From: Vibrio celticus
GTDB lineage: Bacteria; Pseudomonadota; Gammaproteobacteria; Enterobacterales; Vibrionaceae
Length of the DNA: 64,000 bases
Assembly: GCF_024347335.1 (NCBI RefSeq)
Contig: NZ_AP025463.1
Location: 868,001-932,000, forward strand
Direction of reading: 5' to 3'
The notes under the pieces were generated by a model. That model did no database searches. It worked only from the letters and a program-made list of their open reading frames with translations, and was not told the origin of the DNA. Positions 26,074 through 35,412 of the stretch are shown one piece after another (within the stretch, counting starts at the first letter, position 1; every line of letters starts with the position of its first letter). Made by a program: the position numbers and the translations under genes.

Positions 26074-26414
26074 ACAACGTTTCTACTTTTGGTCGTAATG
26101 GTGTTCATGATTATCTACTGATTCGTGCAACTGCCATCATTATGACTCTTTACACTATCTACCTAGTAAGCTTCTGTGCTTTCTCTGGTGATATCTCTTA
26201 CGCATCTTGGACGCAATTCTTTGGTGGAACATTCACTAAAGTCTTCACCATGTTAGCGCTTACTTCTGTTTTGGTTCACGCGTGGATCGGCCTATGGCAA
26301 GTACTAACTGACTACATCAAATGCGCAAAACTGCGTGTTGGTCTTCAAGTTGGTGTTGTTGCAGTTCTTCTTGGATATTTCTTCTCTGGTCTGTTTATTT
26401 TGTGGGGTGCGTAA
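26067..26414 (+). CDS. sdhD: Succinate dehydrogenase membrane anchor subunit
   Basis: Second membrane anchor of complex II. The 115 residues form three transmembrane helices, with the heme-ligand His expected in LVHAWIGLWQVLTDYI (about residues 70-85). It starts inside the sdhC stop region (ATGGTAA overlap), a sign of translational coupling, and its stop directly abuts the sdhA GTG. Confidence 0.93.
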   Translation: MVNNVSTFGRNGVHDYLLIRATAIIMTLYTIYLVSFCAFSGDISYASWTQFFGGTFTKVFTMLALTSVLVHAWIGLWQVLTDYIKCAKLRVGLQVGVVAVLLGYFFSGLFILWGA

Positions 26415-28181
26415 GTGACTATTCCTGTTCGTGAGTTTGATGCCGTAGTTATCGGCGCTGGTGGTGCAGGTATGCGTGCCGCACTGCAAATTTCTGAGCA
26501 AGGCCTTTCTTGTGCATTGCTTTCTAAAGTTTTCCCTACTCGTTCTCATACGGTTTCAGCGCAAGGCGGCATCACTGTTGCTCTTGGTAACGCGCATGAA
26601 GACCATTGGGAACAACACATGTATGACACAGTAAAAGGTTCTGATTACATCGGTGACCAAGACGCTATCGAATACATGTGTAAAAACGGTCCTGAGTCGG
26701 TAATCGAACTTGAAAAAATGGGACTACCTTTCTCTCGTTTTGAGAACGGTACTATTTACCAGCGTCCTTTCGGTGGTCAATCTAAAAACTTTGGTGGTGA
26801 GCAAGCGGCTCGTACCGCAGCTGCAGCCGACCGTACTGGTCACGCTCTGCTTCACACGCTTTACCAACAAAACATTAAACACAAAACGACCGTTTTCTCT
26901 GAGTGGTATGCACTGGATCTTGTTAAGAACGAAGATGGTGCAATCTTAGGTACTACTGCGCTTTGCATGGAAACAGGCGAGGTTTGCTACTTCAAAGCGA
27001 AGGCAACAATCCTGGCTACCGGTGGTGCTGGTCGTATCTACGCATCAACAACCAATGCACATATTAATACTGGTGACGGTGTTGGTATGGCGATTCGTGC
27101 TGGCGTTCCTATGCAAGACATCGAAATGTGGCAGTTCCACCCAACGGGTATCGCTGGTGCAGGTGTATTGGTAACGGAAGGTTGTCGTGGTGAAGGTGGT
27201 TACCTTCTCAATAAAGACGGCGAACGCTTCATGGAACGTTACGCACCAAACGCTAAAGACTTAGCGGGTCGTGATGTTGTTGCTCGTTCAATGATGGTTG
27301 AAATTCGTGAAGGTCGCGGTTGCGATGGCCCTTGGGGTCCACACATTAAGCTTAAGCTTGATCACCTAGGTAAAGAGACGCTTGAATCTCGTCTTCCTGG
27401 TGTATGTGAACTTTCTCGTACCTTTGCTCACGTTGATCCAGTTAAAGAGCCAATCCCAGTAATCCCAACATGTCACTACATGATGGGTGGTGTACCAACA
27501 CAAGTTTCTGGTCAAGCTATTAAGCAAACTGAAGACGGAAGCGATGTTGAAATCCAAGGCCTATTTGCTTGTGGTGAAATTGCATCAGTTTCTGTACACG
27601 GTGCTAACCGTCTAGGTGGTAACTCACTGCTTGATTTAGTGGTATTTGGTCGTGCGACAGGTCTACACCTAGGTGAGACACTGAAGAAGCAAGACGAAGC
27701 GAAACCTGCAACTGAAGCTGACATTGAGCGTTCACTAGAGCGTTACAACCGTTGGGAAAACAGTACAGACGGCGAAGATCCAGCGCAAATTCGTAAAGAT
27801 CTTCAGCAATGTATGCAGAACAACTTCTCGGTATTCCGTGAAGGCAAAGCAATGGCTGAAGGCCTAGAAGAGCTAAAAGCGATTCGCGAGCGTCTGAAGA
27901 ATGCACACCTATCTGATAAGTCTACAGAGTTCAACACTCAACGTATCGAGTGTCTAGAGCTTGAAAACTTGATGGAAACAGCATTCGCAACGGCTGTTGC
28001 TGCAAACTTCCGTACAGAGAGCCGTGGCGCACACGCTCGATTCGATTTCCCTGACCGTGATGATGAGCAATGGCTATGCCACTCACTTTACAACCCAGAG
28101 TCAGAGAGCATGACTAAGCGTGGTGTAAACATGGAACCTATCCATCGTGAAGCGTTCCCACCAAAAGCACGTACGTACTAA
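26415..28181 (+). CDS. sdhA: Succinate dehydrogenase flavoprotein subunit
   Basis: Oxidises succinate to fumarate at a covalent FAD on the inner face of the membrane. The 588 residues include the dinucleotide-binding VIGAGGAGMRAAL (residues 12-24), the FAD-linking His45 in PTRSHTVSAQGG, and the active-site stretch HPTGIAGAG with conserved Arg/His beyond it. The start is GTG directly after the sdhD stop. It is followed 12 bases later by sdhB. Confidence 0.97.
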   Translation: MTIPVREFDAVVIGAGGAGMRAALQISEQGLSCALLSKVFPTRSHTVSAQGGITVALGNAHEDHWEQHMYDTVKGSDYIGDQDAIEYMCKNGPESVIELEKMGLPFSRFENGTIYQRPFGGQSKNFGGEQAARTAAAADRTGHALLHTLYQQNIKHKTTVFSEWYALDLVKNEDGAILGTTALCMETGEVCYFKAKATILATGGAGRIYASTTNAHINTGDGVGMAIRAGVPMQDIEMWQFHPTGIAGAGVLVTEGCRGEGGYLLNKDGERFMERYAPNAKDLAGRDVVARSMMVEIREGRGCDGPWGPHIKLKLDHLGKETLESRLPGVCELSRTFAHVDPVKEPIPVIPTCHYMMGGVPTQVSGQAIKQTEDGSDVEIQGLFACGEIASVSVHGANRLGGNSLLDLVVFGRATGLHLGETLKKQDEAKPATEADIERSLERYNRWENSTDGEDPAQIRKDLQQCMQNNFSVFREGKAMAEGLEELKAIRERLKNAHLSDKSTEFNTQRIECLELENLMETAFATAVAANFRTESRGAHARFDFPDRDDEQWLCHSLYNPESESMTKRGVNMEPIHREAFPPKARTY

Positions 28182-28193
28182 GGAGATATGACC

Positions 28194-28907
28194 ATGAAAC
28201 TGAATTTCTCTTTATACCGTTACAATCCAGATGTCGACCAGAAGCCTTACATGAAGGAATACACTCTAGAAGTGGATGAAGGTTCAGACATGATGCTTTT
28301 GGACGCGCTTATTCTGTTGAAAGAGCAAGATCCAACAATCTCATTCCGTCGCTCATGCCGTGAAGGTGTATGTGGCTCGGATGGTTTGAACATGAACGGT
28401 AAGAATGGCCTAGCGTGTATCACGCCATTGTCTGCGCTTTCTGGCCAAGACAAGATTGTGATTCGTCCACTGCCTGGCTTACCCGTTGTTCGTGACCTGA
28501 TTGTAGACATGACTCAATTCTACGATAACTACGAAAAAGTGAAGCCATTCTTAGTGTCTGATGGCAATGTACCACCGGCTCGTGAAAACTTACAAAGCCC
28601 TGATGAGCGTGCTCATTTAGATGGATTGTACGAATGTATCATGTGTGCATGTTGTACAACGTCATGCCCATCGTTCTGGTGGAACCCTGACAAATTCATC
28701 GGACCAGCAGGCCTGCTTGCAGCGTACCGTTGGCTAATTGATAGCCGAGATACAGCGACAGACGAACGTTTGTCCGATCTTGATGATGCATTTAGCGTTT
28801 TTCGTTGCCATGGCATCATGAATTGTGTAAGTGTTTGTCCTAAGGGATTAAATCCGACGAAAGCGATTGGTCACATCAAGACCATGCTAGTGAATCGTTC
28901 GGTTTAA
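28194..28907 (+). CDS. sdhB: Succinate dehydrogenase iron-sulfur subunit
   Basis: Carries electrons from FAD to quinone through three Fe-S clusters. The [2Fe-2S] ligands are in CREGVCGSDG and the later GLAC; the [4Fe-4S] and [3Fe-4S] ligands are in CIMCACCTTSCP and CHGIMNCVSVCPKGL. The ATG at 28194 is preferred to one at 28188, because AGGAG at 28181-28185 is 8 bases from the former and only 2 from the latter. The product is 237 residues. Confidence 0.95.
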   Translation: MKLNFSLYRYNPDVDQKPYMKEYTLEVDEGSDMMLLDALILLKEQDPTISFRRSCREGVCGSDGLNMNGKNGLACITPLSALSGQDKIVIRPLPGLPVVRDLIVDMTQFYDNYEKVKPFLVSDGNVPPARENLQSPDERAHLDGLYECIMCACCTTSCPSFWWNPDKFIGPAGLLAAYRWLIDSRDTATDERLSDLDDAFSVFRCHGIMNCVSVCPKGLNPTKAIGHIKTMLVNRSV

Positions 28908-28921
28908 GTTATATAAAAATT

Positions 28922-28951
28922 GCCGCCCTAGAAGTTTTGGGGCGGCCTTTT
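28922..28951 (+). terminator. Possible attenuator or processing hairpin between sdhB and sucA
   Basis: GCCGCCC (28922-28928) pairs with GGGCGGC (28940-28946) and is followed by CTTTTA. The T run is short, so partial termination or an mRNA-stability role within the operon is more likely than full termination. Confidence 0.5.
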
Positions 28952-29004
28952 AATAGCTCGGCATAGACCGCAGCAAACGTGAAAACTACTGGTTAAGGGA
29001 AAAT

Positions 29005-31821
29005 ATGCACAACGGCGTGATGAAGGCATGGCTCGAGTCTTCACACTTGGCTGGCGCCAATGCAACGTACGTAGAAGAACTCTATGAACTGTATCTAAGT
29101 GACCCAGATTCGGTAAGTGACGAATGGAGAAGTGTTTTTGAAGAACTGCCTGTGCAAGCTTCAGAGACAGTGGAACAACCACACTCTCGTGTTCGTGAAT
29201 ACTTCCGTCGACTCGCTCAAGAAACAAAGCATTACAGTGTCCAAGTTAGTGATCCAGATGTCGATGCGAAACAAGTAAAGGTTCTGCAACTTATTAATGC
29301 CTATCGATTCCGAGGGCATCAAGCAGCAAATCTAGACCCCCTAGGTTTATGGAAAAGAGCGACAGTTGATGAACTGGACCCTTCTTTCCACACTCTTACC
29401 GAAGATGACCTCAATGAGACGTTTAACGTCGGCTCTTACGCCATTGGCCAAGAGACGATGGTGCTTAAAGATCTCTACAAATCTCTAAAGCAAACTTATT
29501 GTGGCTCTATTGGTGCAGAATACATGCACATGACAAATACAGAGCAAAAGCGTTGGATCCAACAACGTTTAGAGTCTGTATCTGGTCAACCCTCTTTCAA
29601 CAAAGAAGAAAAACAAGCTTTCCTAGAAGAGCTAACTGCTGCTGAAGGTCTTGAGCGCTATCTTGGTGCGAAATTCCCAGGCGCAAAACGCTTCTCGTTG
29701 GAAGGTGGTGATGCGCTTATCCCAATGACGAAAGAAATTATTCGTCATGCTGGCGGACAAGGCATGCGCGAAGTTGTTGTTGGTATGGCTCACCGTGGTC
29801 GTCTAAACATGTTGGTCAACGTGCTTGGTAAAAAGCCACAAGACCTGTTTGACGAGTTTGCGGGCAAGCACGATGACACGTGGGGTACTGGTGACGTGAA
29901 ATACCACCAAGGTTTCTCTGCGGACTTCGCAACGCCAGGCGGCAACGTTCACTTAGCACTTGCATTTAACCCATCTCACTTAGAAATCGTAAACCCGGTA
30001 GTTATCGGTTCAGTACGCGCGCGTCAAGATCGCCTTGGTGATAATGACGGTAGCCGTGTACTTCCAATTACTATCCACGGTGACTCAGCTATCGCTGGTC
30101 AGGGTGTAGTACAAGAGACGTTTAACATGTCTCAAGCGCGTGGTTTCTGTGTGGGTGGTACGGTTCGTATCGTTGTAAATAACCAAGTTGGTTTTACAAC
30201 GTCTAACCCACGCGATACTCGTTCTACGATGTACTGTACTGATATCGCGAAGATGGTTCAGGCTCCGATTTTCCACGTTAACTCTGATGATCCAGAAGCG
30301 GTTGCGTTTGTTGCGCGTCTTGCATTGGATTACCGTAATACGTTTAAGCGTGATGTTGTTATTGATTTGGTTTGTTACCGTCGCCACGGTCACAATGAAG
30401 CCGATGAGCCGAATGCAACACAGCCTTTGATGTACCAAAAAATCAAGAAGCACCCAACACCACGTAAGCTTTACGCTGACGTGCTAATGGAGCGCGGTGA
30501 GTTTGGTATTGATACAGCAACTCAGCTAGTTAACGAATATCGTGATGCACTTGATCACGGTGAAGTTGTGGTTAAAGAGTGGCGCCCTATGGCACTTCAC
30601 TCAGTAGACTGGTCTCCTTACCTAGGTCACGACTGGAACATCGAGTGGGATAACAAGATTGATATCGAGCGCCTGAAAGAGCTTGGTACCAAACTTTGCC
30701 AATACCCAGACAGCCACAAGCTGCAAAGCCGAGTCAATAAACTGTACAACGATCGTACTGCCATGGTGAATGGTGAGAAACAAGTCGATTGGGGTATGGC
30801 TGAAACGCTGGCTTACGCAACACTTGTTGACGACGGTAAGCGTATTCGTATCTCAGGCCAAGATTCAGGTCGTGGTACGTTCTTCCACCGTCACTCAGTA
30901 CTGCACAATCAATCAGATGCAAGCACGTATGTTCCTCTTGCGAACATTCATGATAAACAAGGGCCATTCCAAGTGTTTGACTCTGTGTTATCTGAAGAAG
31001 CGGTACTCGCATTTGAGTATGGTTATGCAACAGCAGAGCCAAGCGGTCTAACCCTTTGGGAAGCACAATTTGGTGACTTCGCAAACGGTGCACAAGTTGT
31101 TATCGACCAATTCATTTCATCAGGTGAGCAAAAGTGGGCACGTCTATGTGGTCTAACTATGCTGCTTCCTCACGGTTATGAAGGCCAAGGCCCAGAGCAC
31201 TCTTCTGCACGTCTTGAGCGTTACCTTCAGTTATGTGCTGAACAAAATATGCAGGTTGTTGTTCCTTCAACACCGGCACAGGTTTACCACATGATTCGCC
31301 GTCAGGTTGTTCGACCAATGCGTCGTCCACTGATTGTAATGTCACCTAAGTCATTGCTTCGTCACCCTCTGTGTACTTCTTCTCTTGAAGATTTGGCAGA
31401 AGGCACGTTCCAACCAGCTATCGCAGAAATTGATGACCTGGCTCCTGAGAACGTAAAACGCGTCGTGTTCTGTTCAGGTAAGGTTTACTTTGACCTGCTT
31501 GACCAAAGACGTAAGAACGAGCAAGACGATGTCGCTATTGTACGTATTGAGCAACTTTACCCGTTCCCTTATGAGGACGTGAGAGCTGCCATCGCACAAT
31601 ACACAAATGTAGTCGATTACGTTTGGTGTCAAGAAGAGCCACAAAACCAAGGTGCTTGGTACAGTAGCCAACATAATTTCCGAGCTGCTATCCCAGTAGG
31701 TGCTGATATTCAATACGCAGGTCGTCCTGCATCAGCATCACCAGCTGTTGGCTATATGTCGGTACACTTGAAACAACAAAAAGCGTTAGTTGACGACGCT
31801 TTGACCCTACTTAAGAACTAG
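29005..31821 (+). CDS. sucA: 2-oxoglutarate dehydrogenase E1 component
   Basis: Thiamine diphosphate enzyme that decarboxylates 2-oxoglutarate and passes the succinyl group to SucB's lipoyl arm. The 938-residue size is typical. Seen are the N-terminal SucB-binding segment (YVEELYELYLSDPDSV), GMAHRGRLNML near residue 259, IHGDSAIAGQGVVQET near 353, and the ThDP/Mg region with NNQVGFTTS. It follows sdhB after a 97-base gap with a hairpin. Confidence 0.97.
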   Translation: MHNGVMKAWLESSHLAGANATYVEELYELYLSDPDSVSDEWRSVFEELPVQASETVEQPHSRVREYFRRLAQETKHYSVQVSDPDVDAKQVKVLQLINAYRFRGHQAANLDPLGLWKRATVDELDPSFHTLTEDDLNETFNVGSYAIGQETMVLKDLYKSLKQTYCGSIGAEYMHMTNTEQKRWIQQRLESVSGQPSFNKEEKQAFLEELTAAEGLERYLGAKFPGAKRFSLEGGDALIPMTKEIIRHAGGQGMREVVVGMAHRGRLNMLVNVLGKKPQDLFDEFAGKHDDTWGTGDVKYHQGFSADFATPGGNVHLALAFNPSHLEIVNPVVIGSVRARQDRLGDNDGSRVLPITIHGDSAIAGQGVVQETFNMSQARGFCVGGTVRIVVNNQVGFTTSNPRDTRSTMYCTDIAKMVQAPIFHVNSDDPEAVAFVARLALDYRNTFKRDVVIDLVCYRRHGHNEADEPNATQPLMYQKIKKHPTPRKLYADVLMERGEFGIDTATQLVNEYRDALDHGEVVVKEWRPMALHSVDWSPYLGHDWNIEWDNKIDIERLKELGTKLCQYPDSHKLQSRVNKLYNDRTAMVNGEKQVDWGMAETLAYATLVDDGKRIRISGQDSGRGTFFHRHSVLHNQSDASTYVPLANIHDKQGPFQVFDSVLSEEAVLAFEYGYATAEPSGLTLWEAQFGDFANGAQVVIDQFISSGEQKWARLCGLTMLLPHGYEGQGPEHSSARLERYLQLCAEQNMQVVVPSTPAQVYHMIRRQVVRPMRRPLIVMSPKSLLRHPLCTSSLEDLAEGTFQPAIAEIDDLAPENVKRVVFCSGKVYFDLLDQRRKNEQDDVAIVRIEQLYPFPYEDVRAAIAQYTNVVDYVWCQEEPQNQGAWYSSQHNFRAAIPVGADIQYAGRPASASPAVGYMSVHLKQQKALVDDALTLLKN

Positions 31822-31842
31822 AAGTAAAAGGAAAATACGCAC

Positions 31843-33051
31843 ATGACAATTGAAATTCTGGTTCCAGATTTACCTGAATCTGTGGCTGATGCAACAGTTG
31901 CTACTTGGCACAAAAAACCGGGCGAAGCGGTTGCACGTGATGAAGTCATTGTAGATATCGAAACAGATAAAGTAGTTCTAGAAGTACCAGCTCCTGAAGC
32001 GGGTGTTCTGGAAGCTATCATCGAAGAAGAGGGTGCTACGGTACTTTCTAAGCAGCTTCTGGCTAAAATCAAGCCGGGTGCTGTCGCTGGTGAACCAACG
32101 AAAGACACCACTGAAGATACAGAAGCATCTCCTGACAAGCGCCATAAAGCTGCGCTAACAGAAGAGAACAACGACGCACTAAGCCCAGCCGTTCGTCGCC
32201 TGCTTGCTGAGCACAACCTACAACCAGCTGACGTTAAAGGCACTGGTGTTGGTGGTCGTATTACTCGTGAAGACATCGACGCACACCTAGCAGCAGCGAA
32301 AGCGGCTCCGGCAGCAGCATCTGCACCAGCAGTTGAAGCGCCAGCAGCAGCTCGTAGCCAAAAACGCGTACCTATGACTCGCCTACGTAAGACAGTTGCA
32401 AACCGTCTTCTAGAAGCGAAGAACAGCACAGCAATGCTGACTACTTTCAACGAAGTGAACATGAAGCCAATCATGGACCTTCGTAAGCAGTACAAAGACC
32501 AATTCGAGAAACGTCACGATACGCGTCTTGGCTTCATGTCTTTCTACGTGAAAGCAGTAACAGAAGCGTTAAAACGTTTCCCTGAAGTGAACGCTTCTAT
32601 CGACGGTACAGACATCGTTTACCACAACTACTTCGACATCAGCATGGCGGTATCTACGCCACGTGGTCTAGTGACTCCAGTACTGAAAGACTGTGACACA
32701 CTAGGTTTCGCTGATATCGAAAAAGGCATCAAAGAGCTAGCAATCAAAGGTCGTGACGGCAAGCTAACGGTTGATGAACTGATGGGCGGTAACTTCACTA
32801 TCACAAACGGTGGTGTATTTGGTTCTCTAATGTCTACGCCAATCATCAACCCGCCTCAAGCGGCAATTTTGGGTATGCACAAAATCCAAGACCGTCCAAT
32901 GGCTGTTGATGGCAAGGTAGAGATTCTACCAATGATGTACCTAGCGCTTTCTTACGACCACCGTCTAATCGATGGCCGTGAATCAGTTGGCTTCCTAGTG
33001 ACCATCAAAGAGCTACTAGAAGATCCTGCACGTCTGCTATTAGACGTTTAG
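31843..33051 (+). CDS. sucB: 2-oxoglutarate dehydrogenase E2 (dihydrolipoyl succinyltransferase)
   Basis: Core subunit that moves the succinyl group from E1 to coenzyme A. The 402 residues have one lipoyl domain (1-77, lipoylated Lys43 in IETDKVVLEV), an Ala/Pro-rich linker, the E1/E3-binding domain (about 106-142, SPAVRRLLAEHNLQPADVKG), a second Ala-rich linker, and the catalytic domain ending with YDHRLIDGRE, where the His is catalytic. No E3 gene (lpd) follows; E3 must come from another locus. Confidence 0.97.
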   Translation: MTIEILVPDLPESVADATVATWHKKPGEAVARDEVIVDIETDKVVLEVPAPEAGVLEAIIEEEGATVLSKQLLAKIKPGAVAGEPTKDTTEDTEASPDKRHKAALTEENNDALSPAVRRLLAEHNLQPADVKGTGVGGRITREDIDAHLAAAKAAPAAASAPAVEAPAAARSQKRVPMTRLRKTVANRLLEAKNSTAMLTTFNEVNMKPIMDLRKQYKDQFEKRHDTRLGFMSFYVKAVTEALKRFPEVNASIDGTDIVYHNYFDISMAVSTPRGLVTPVLKDCDTLGFADIEKGIKELAIKGRDGKLTVDELMGGNFTITNGGVFGSLMSTPIINPPQAAILGMHKIQDRPMAVDGKVEILPMMYLALSYDHRLIDGRESVGFLVTIKELLEDPARLLLDV

Positions 33052-33257
33052 TATCGCTAAAACGTCTAGTTGGCCCGGTTAGCTAGACGTAAAAAGTTTC
33101 AAAGGCTAGGCTGCTCAACGTCTGGCCTTCACTTGAACTGTAAAGCCATTAGAAAATGGACAGCAGTTTATTTGAGAAGACCCTACAGACGTAACACAGG
33201 AAACTGTGTCGTTATGGAAATAATAATCCCTTAAGGGAAAATAAACGGAATATCAAA
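33052..33257 (+). other. Structured sucB-sucC spacer
   Basis: A 206-base gap within the operon, with three possible RNA stems: 33062-33090 (ACGTCTAGTT/AGCTAGACGT, one wobble), a 6-bp hairpin closed by a GAAA tetraloop (33194-33209, ACACAG-GAAA-CTGTGT), and TCCC-TTAA-GGGA at 33227-33238. None ends in a T run. It may control mRNA stability or differential expression of sucCD. TTAAGGGAAAATA here also occurs just before the sucA start. Confidence 0.45.
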
Positions 33258-34424
33258 ATGAATTTGCATGAATACCAAGCCAAACAGCTGTTTGCAGAAT
33301 TCGGTTTGCCTGTACCAGAAGGTTTCGCATGTGATACTGCACAAGAAGCTTTCGAAGCTGCAGGTCGTATCAGTACAGCCAAGAAAGTCGTTAAGTGTCA
33401 AGTACACGCTGGTGGCCGCGGTAAAGCGGGCGGCGTAGAGCTACATGACACCAAAGAAGGCGTTAAAGAGTTTGCACAAAAGTGGCTAGGTAAAAACCTA
33501 GTGACTTACCAAACAGACGCTAATGGTCAGCCTGTAACAAAGATCCTAGTTGAAGAAGCATCAAACATTGCTAACGAACTTTACCTAGGTGCTGTTGTTG
33601 ACCGTGCAACGCGTAAAATTGTATTCATGGCGTCAACTGAAGGCGGTGTGGACATTGAGAAAATCGCTGAAGAAACTCCAGAGTTGATTCACCAATCAGC
33701 GATCGATCCTCTAGTGGGCCCTCAAGCTTACCAAGGCCGCGAACTTGCGTTCAAACTTGGTCTAGTTGGCGATCAAATCAAACAGTTCGTTAAGATCTTC
33801 ATGGGTCTTGGCCAAATGTTCTCTCAGTACGACCTAGCTCTACTAGAAATCAACCCGCTTGTCATTACTGGCGAAGGCAACCTGCTTTGTCTAGACGGTA
33901 AGATCAACATCGACTCAAACGCAATGTACCGTCAGCCAAAACTTCGTGAAATGCACGATCCATCTCAAGAAGATGAGCGCGAAGCACACGCAGCACAGTG
34001 GGAACTGAACTACGTAGCACTAGATGGCAACGTTGGCTGTATGGTTAACGGTGCAGGCCTTGCTATGGGTACGATGGATATCGTAAACCTACACGGCGGC
34101 AAGCCAGCAAACTTCCTTGATGTAGGCGGCGGCGCGACAAAAGAACGTGTAGCTGAAGCATTCAAGATCATCCTTTCTGATGACAATGTTAAAGCAGTAC
34201 TCGTAAACATCTTCGGTGGCATCGTTCGTTGTGACATGATCGCTGAAGGTATTATCGGTGCAGTTAAAGAAGTAGGCGTAACAGTTCCTGTAGTTGTTCG
34301 TCTAGAAGGTACAAACGCAGACCTAGGTCGCGAAGTACTTGCTAATTCTGATGTTGATATCATTGCAGCTGAATCTCTAACAGATGCTGCTCAGAAAGTT
34401 GTTGCTGCTGCGGAGGCTAAATAA
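33258..34424 (+). CDS. sucC: Succinyl-CoA synthetase beta subunit
   Basis: ADP/GDP-binding subunit of the TCA enzyme that makes ATP from succinyl-CoA. The 388 residues start MNLHEYQAKQLFAEFGLPVP, then an ATP-grasp domain (VHAGGRGKAGGVEL near residue 53; LEINPLVITG near 197) and a C-terminal flavodoxin-like domain (FLDVGGGATKERV, VNIFGGIVRCD). The stop overlaps the sucD ATG (TAATG). Confidence 0.97.
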   Translation: MNLHEYQAKQLFAEFGLPVPEGFACDTAQEAFEAAGRISTAKKVVKCQVHAGGRGKAGGVELHDTKEGVKEFAQKWLGKNLVTYQTDANGQPVTKILVEEASNIANELYLGAVVDRATRKIVFMASTEGGVDIEKIAEETPELIHQSAIDPLVGPQAYQGRELAFKLGLVGDQIKQFVKIFMGLGQMFSQYDLALLEINPLVITGEGNLLCLDGKINIDSNAMYRQPKLREMHDPSQEDEREAHAAQWELNYVALDGNVGCMVNGAGLAMGTMDIVNLHGGKPANFLDVGGGATKERVAEAFKIILSDDNVKAVLVNIFGGIVRCDMIAEGIIGAVKEVGVTVPVVVRLEGTNADLGREVLANSDVDIIAAESLTDAAQKVVAAAEAK

Positions 34425-35296
34425 TGTCTGTATTAATTAACAAAGACACTAAAGTAATCTGTCAGGGTTTCACTGGCGGTCAAGGTACATTCCACTCAGA
34501 CCAAGCTATCGCATACGGTACGCAAATGGTTGGTGGTGTTTCACCTGGTAAAGGTGGTCAAACTCACCTAGGCCTTCCAGTATTCAACACAGTACGTGAA
34601 GCGGTAGAAGTAACTGGCGCAACTGCAACAGTTATCTACGTACCAGCTCCTTTCTGTAAAGATGCAATCCTAGAAGCGATTGATGCAGGTATCGAACTGA
34701 TCGTAACGATCACTGAAGGTATCCCTACGACAGATATGATCGACGTTAAAGTGAAGCTAGAAGAAACTGGCGTTCGCATGATCGGTCCTAACTGTCCAGG
34801 TCTTATTACTCCAGATGAGTGTAAGATTGGTATCATGCCTGGTCATATCCATAAGAAGGGTAAAGTAGGTATCGTATCTCGTTCAGGTACTCTGACGTAC
34901 GAAGCAGTTAAGCAAACAACAGATGAAGGCTTTGGTCAGTCTACATGTGTTGGTATCGGTGGTGACCCTATTCCAGGTTCAAACTTCATTGATATCCTAA
35001 AACTTTTCCAAGAAGACCCAGAGACTGAAGCAATCGTAATGATTGGTGAGATCGGTGGCACTGCGGAAGAAGAAGCGGCTGAATTCATCAAAGCAAACGT
35101 AACTAAGCCAGTTGTATCTTACATCGCTGGTGTTACTGCTCCTCCGGGCAAACGTATGGGCCACGCAGGCGCAATCATCTCTGGCGGTAAAGGTACTGCT
35201 GAAGATAAATTCGCAGCACTAGAAGCAGCAGGCGTTAAGACTGTTAAGTCTCTTGCTGACATCGGTAAAGGCCTACGTGAAATCACGGGTTGGTAA
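34424..35296 (+). CDS. sucD: Succinyl-CoA synthetase alpha subunit
   Basis: CoA-binding subunit carrying the phosphohistidine. The 290 residues have the CoA-binding Rossmann fold (QGFTGGQGTFHS near residue 14, GPNCPGLITP near 122) and the active-site His in GHAGAIISGGKG (about residue 246). It is the last gene of sdhCDAB-sucABCD and is followed by a strong terminator after a short 3' UTR. Confidence 0.97.
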   Translation: MSVLINKDTKVICQGFTGGQGTFHSDQAIAYGTQMVGGVSPGKGGQTHLGLPVFNTVREAVEVTGATATVIYVPAPFCKDAILEAIDAGIELIVTITEGIPTTDMIDVKVKLEETGVRMIGPNCPGLITPDECKIGIMPGHIHKKGKVGIVSRSGTLTYEAVKQTTDEGFGQSTCVGIGGDPIPGSNFIDILKLFQEDPETEAIVMIGEIGGTAEEEAAEFIKANVTKPVVSYIAGVTAPPGKRMGHAGAIISGGKGTAEDKFAALEAAGVKTVKSLADIGKGLREITGW

Positions 35297-35342
35297 TCAG
35301 CGGGCTTTTATCGATTGAGATAGAAGTTAACTGAACGATATT

Positions 35343-35374
35343 AAAAAGGCTTGGTCACTGACCAAGCCTTTTTT
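35343..35374. terminator. Bidirectional terminator after sucD
   Basis: AAAAAGGCTTGGTCA/TGACCAAGCCTTTTT is a perfect 15-bp pairing around a minimal loop, with T tracts on both strands. It ends the TCA operon and probably also znuCB. Confidence 0.93.
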
Positions 35375-35412
35375 GTCTGTTTTCAATCTTACGAGATACG
35401 AAAATCGTACGC

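Noticed and set aside
31818..32495. 225-codon minus-strand ORF inside sucB
   Set aside because: It is a long Ser/Ala/Arg-rich shadow produced by the Ala/Pro-rich linkers of SucB, without recognisable domains.
35297..35412. lpd (E3) at the end of the suc operon
   Set aside because: The operon ends in a strong terminator after sucD and the next genes are znuBC; no dihydrolipoamide dehydrogenase is present.
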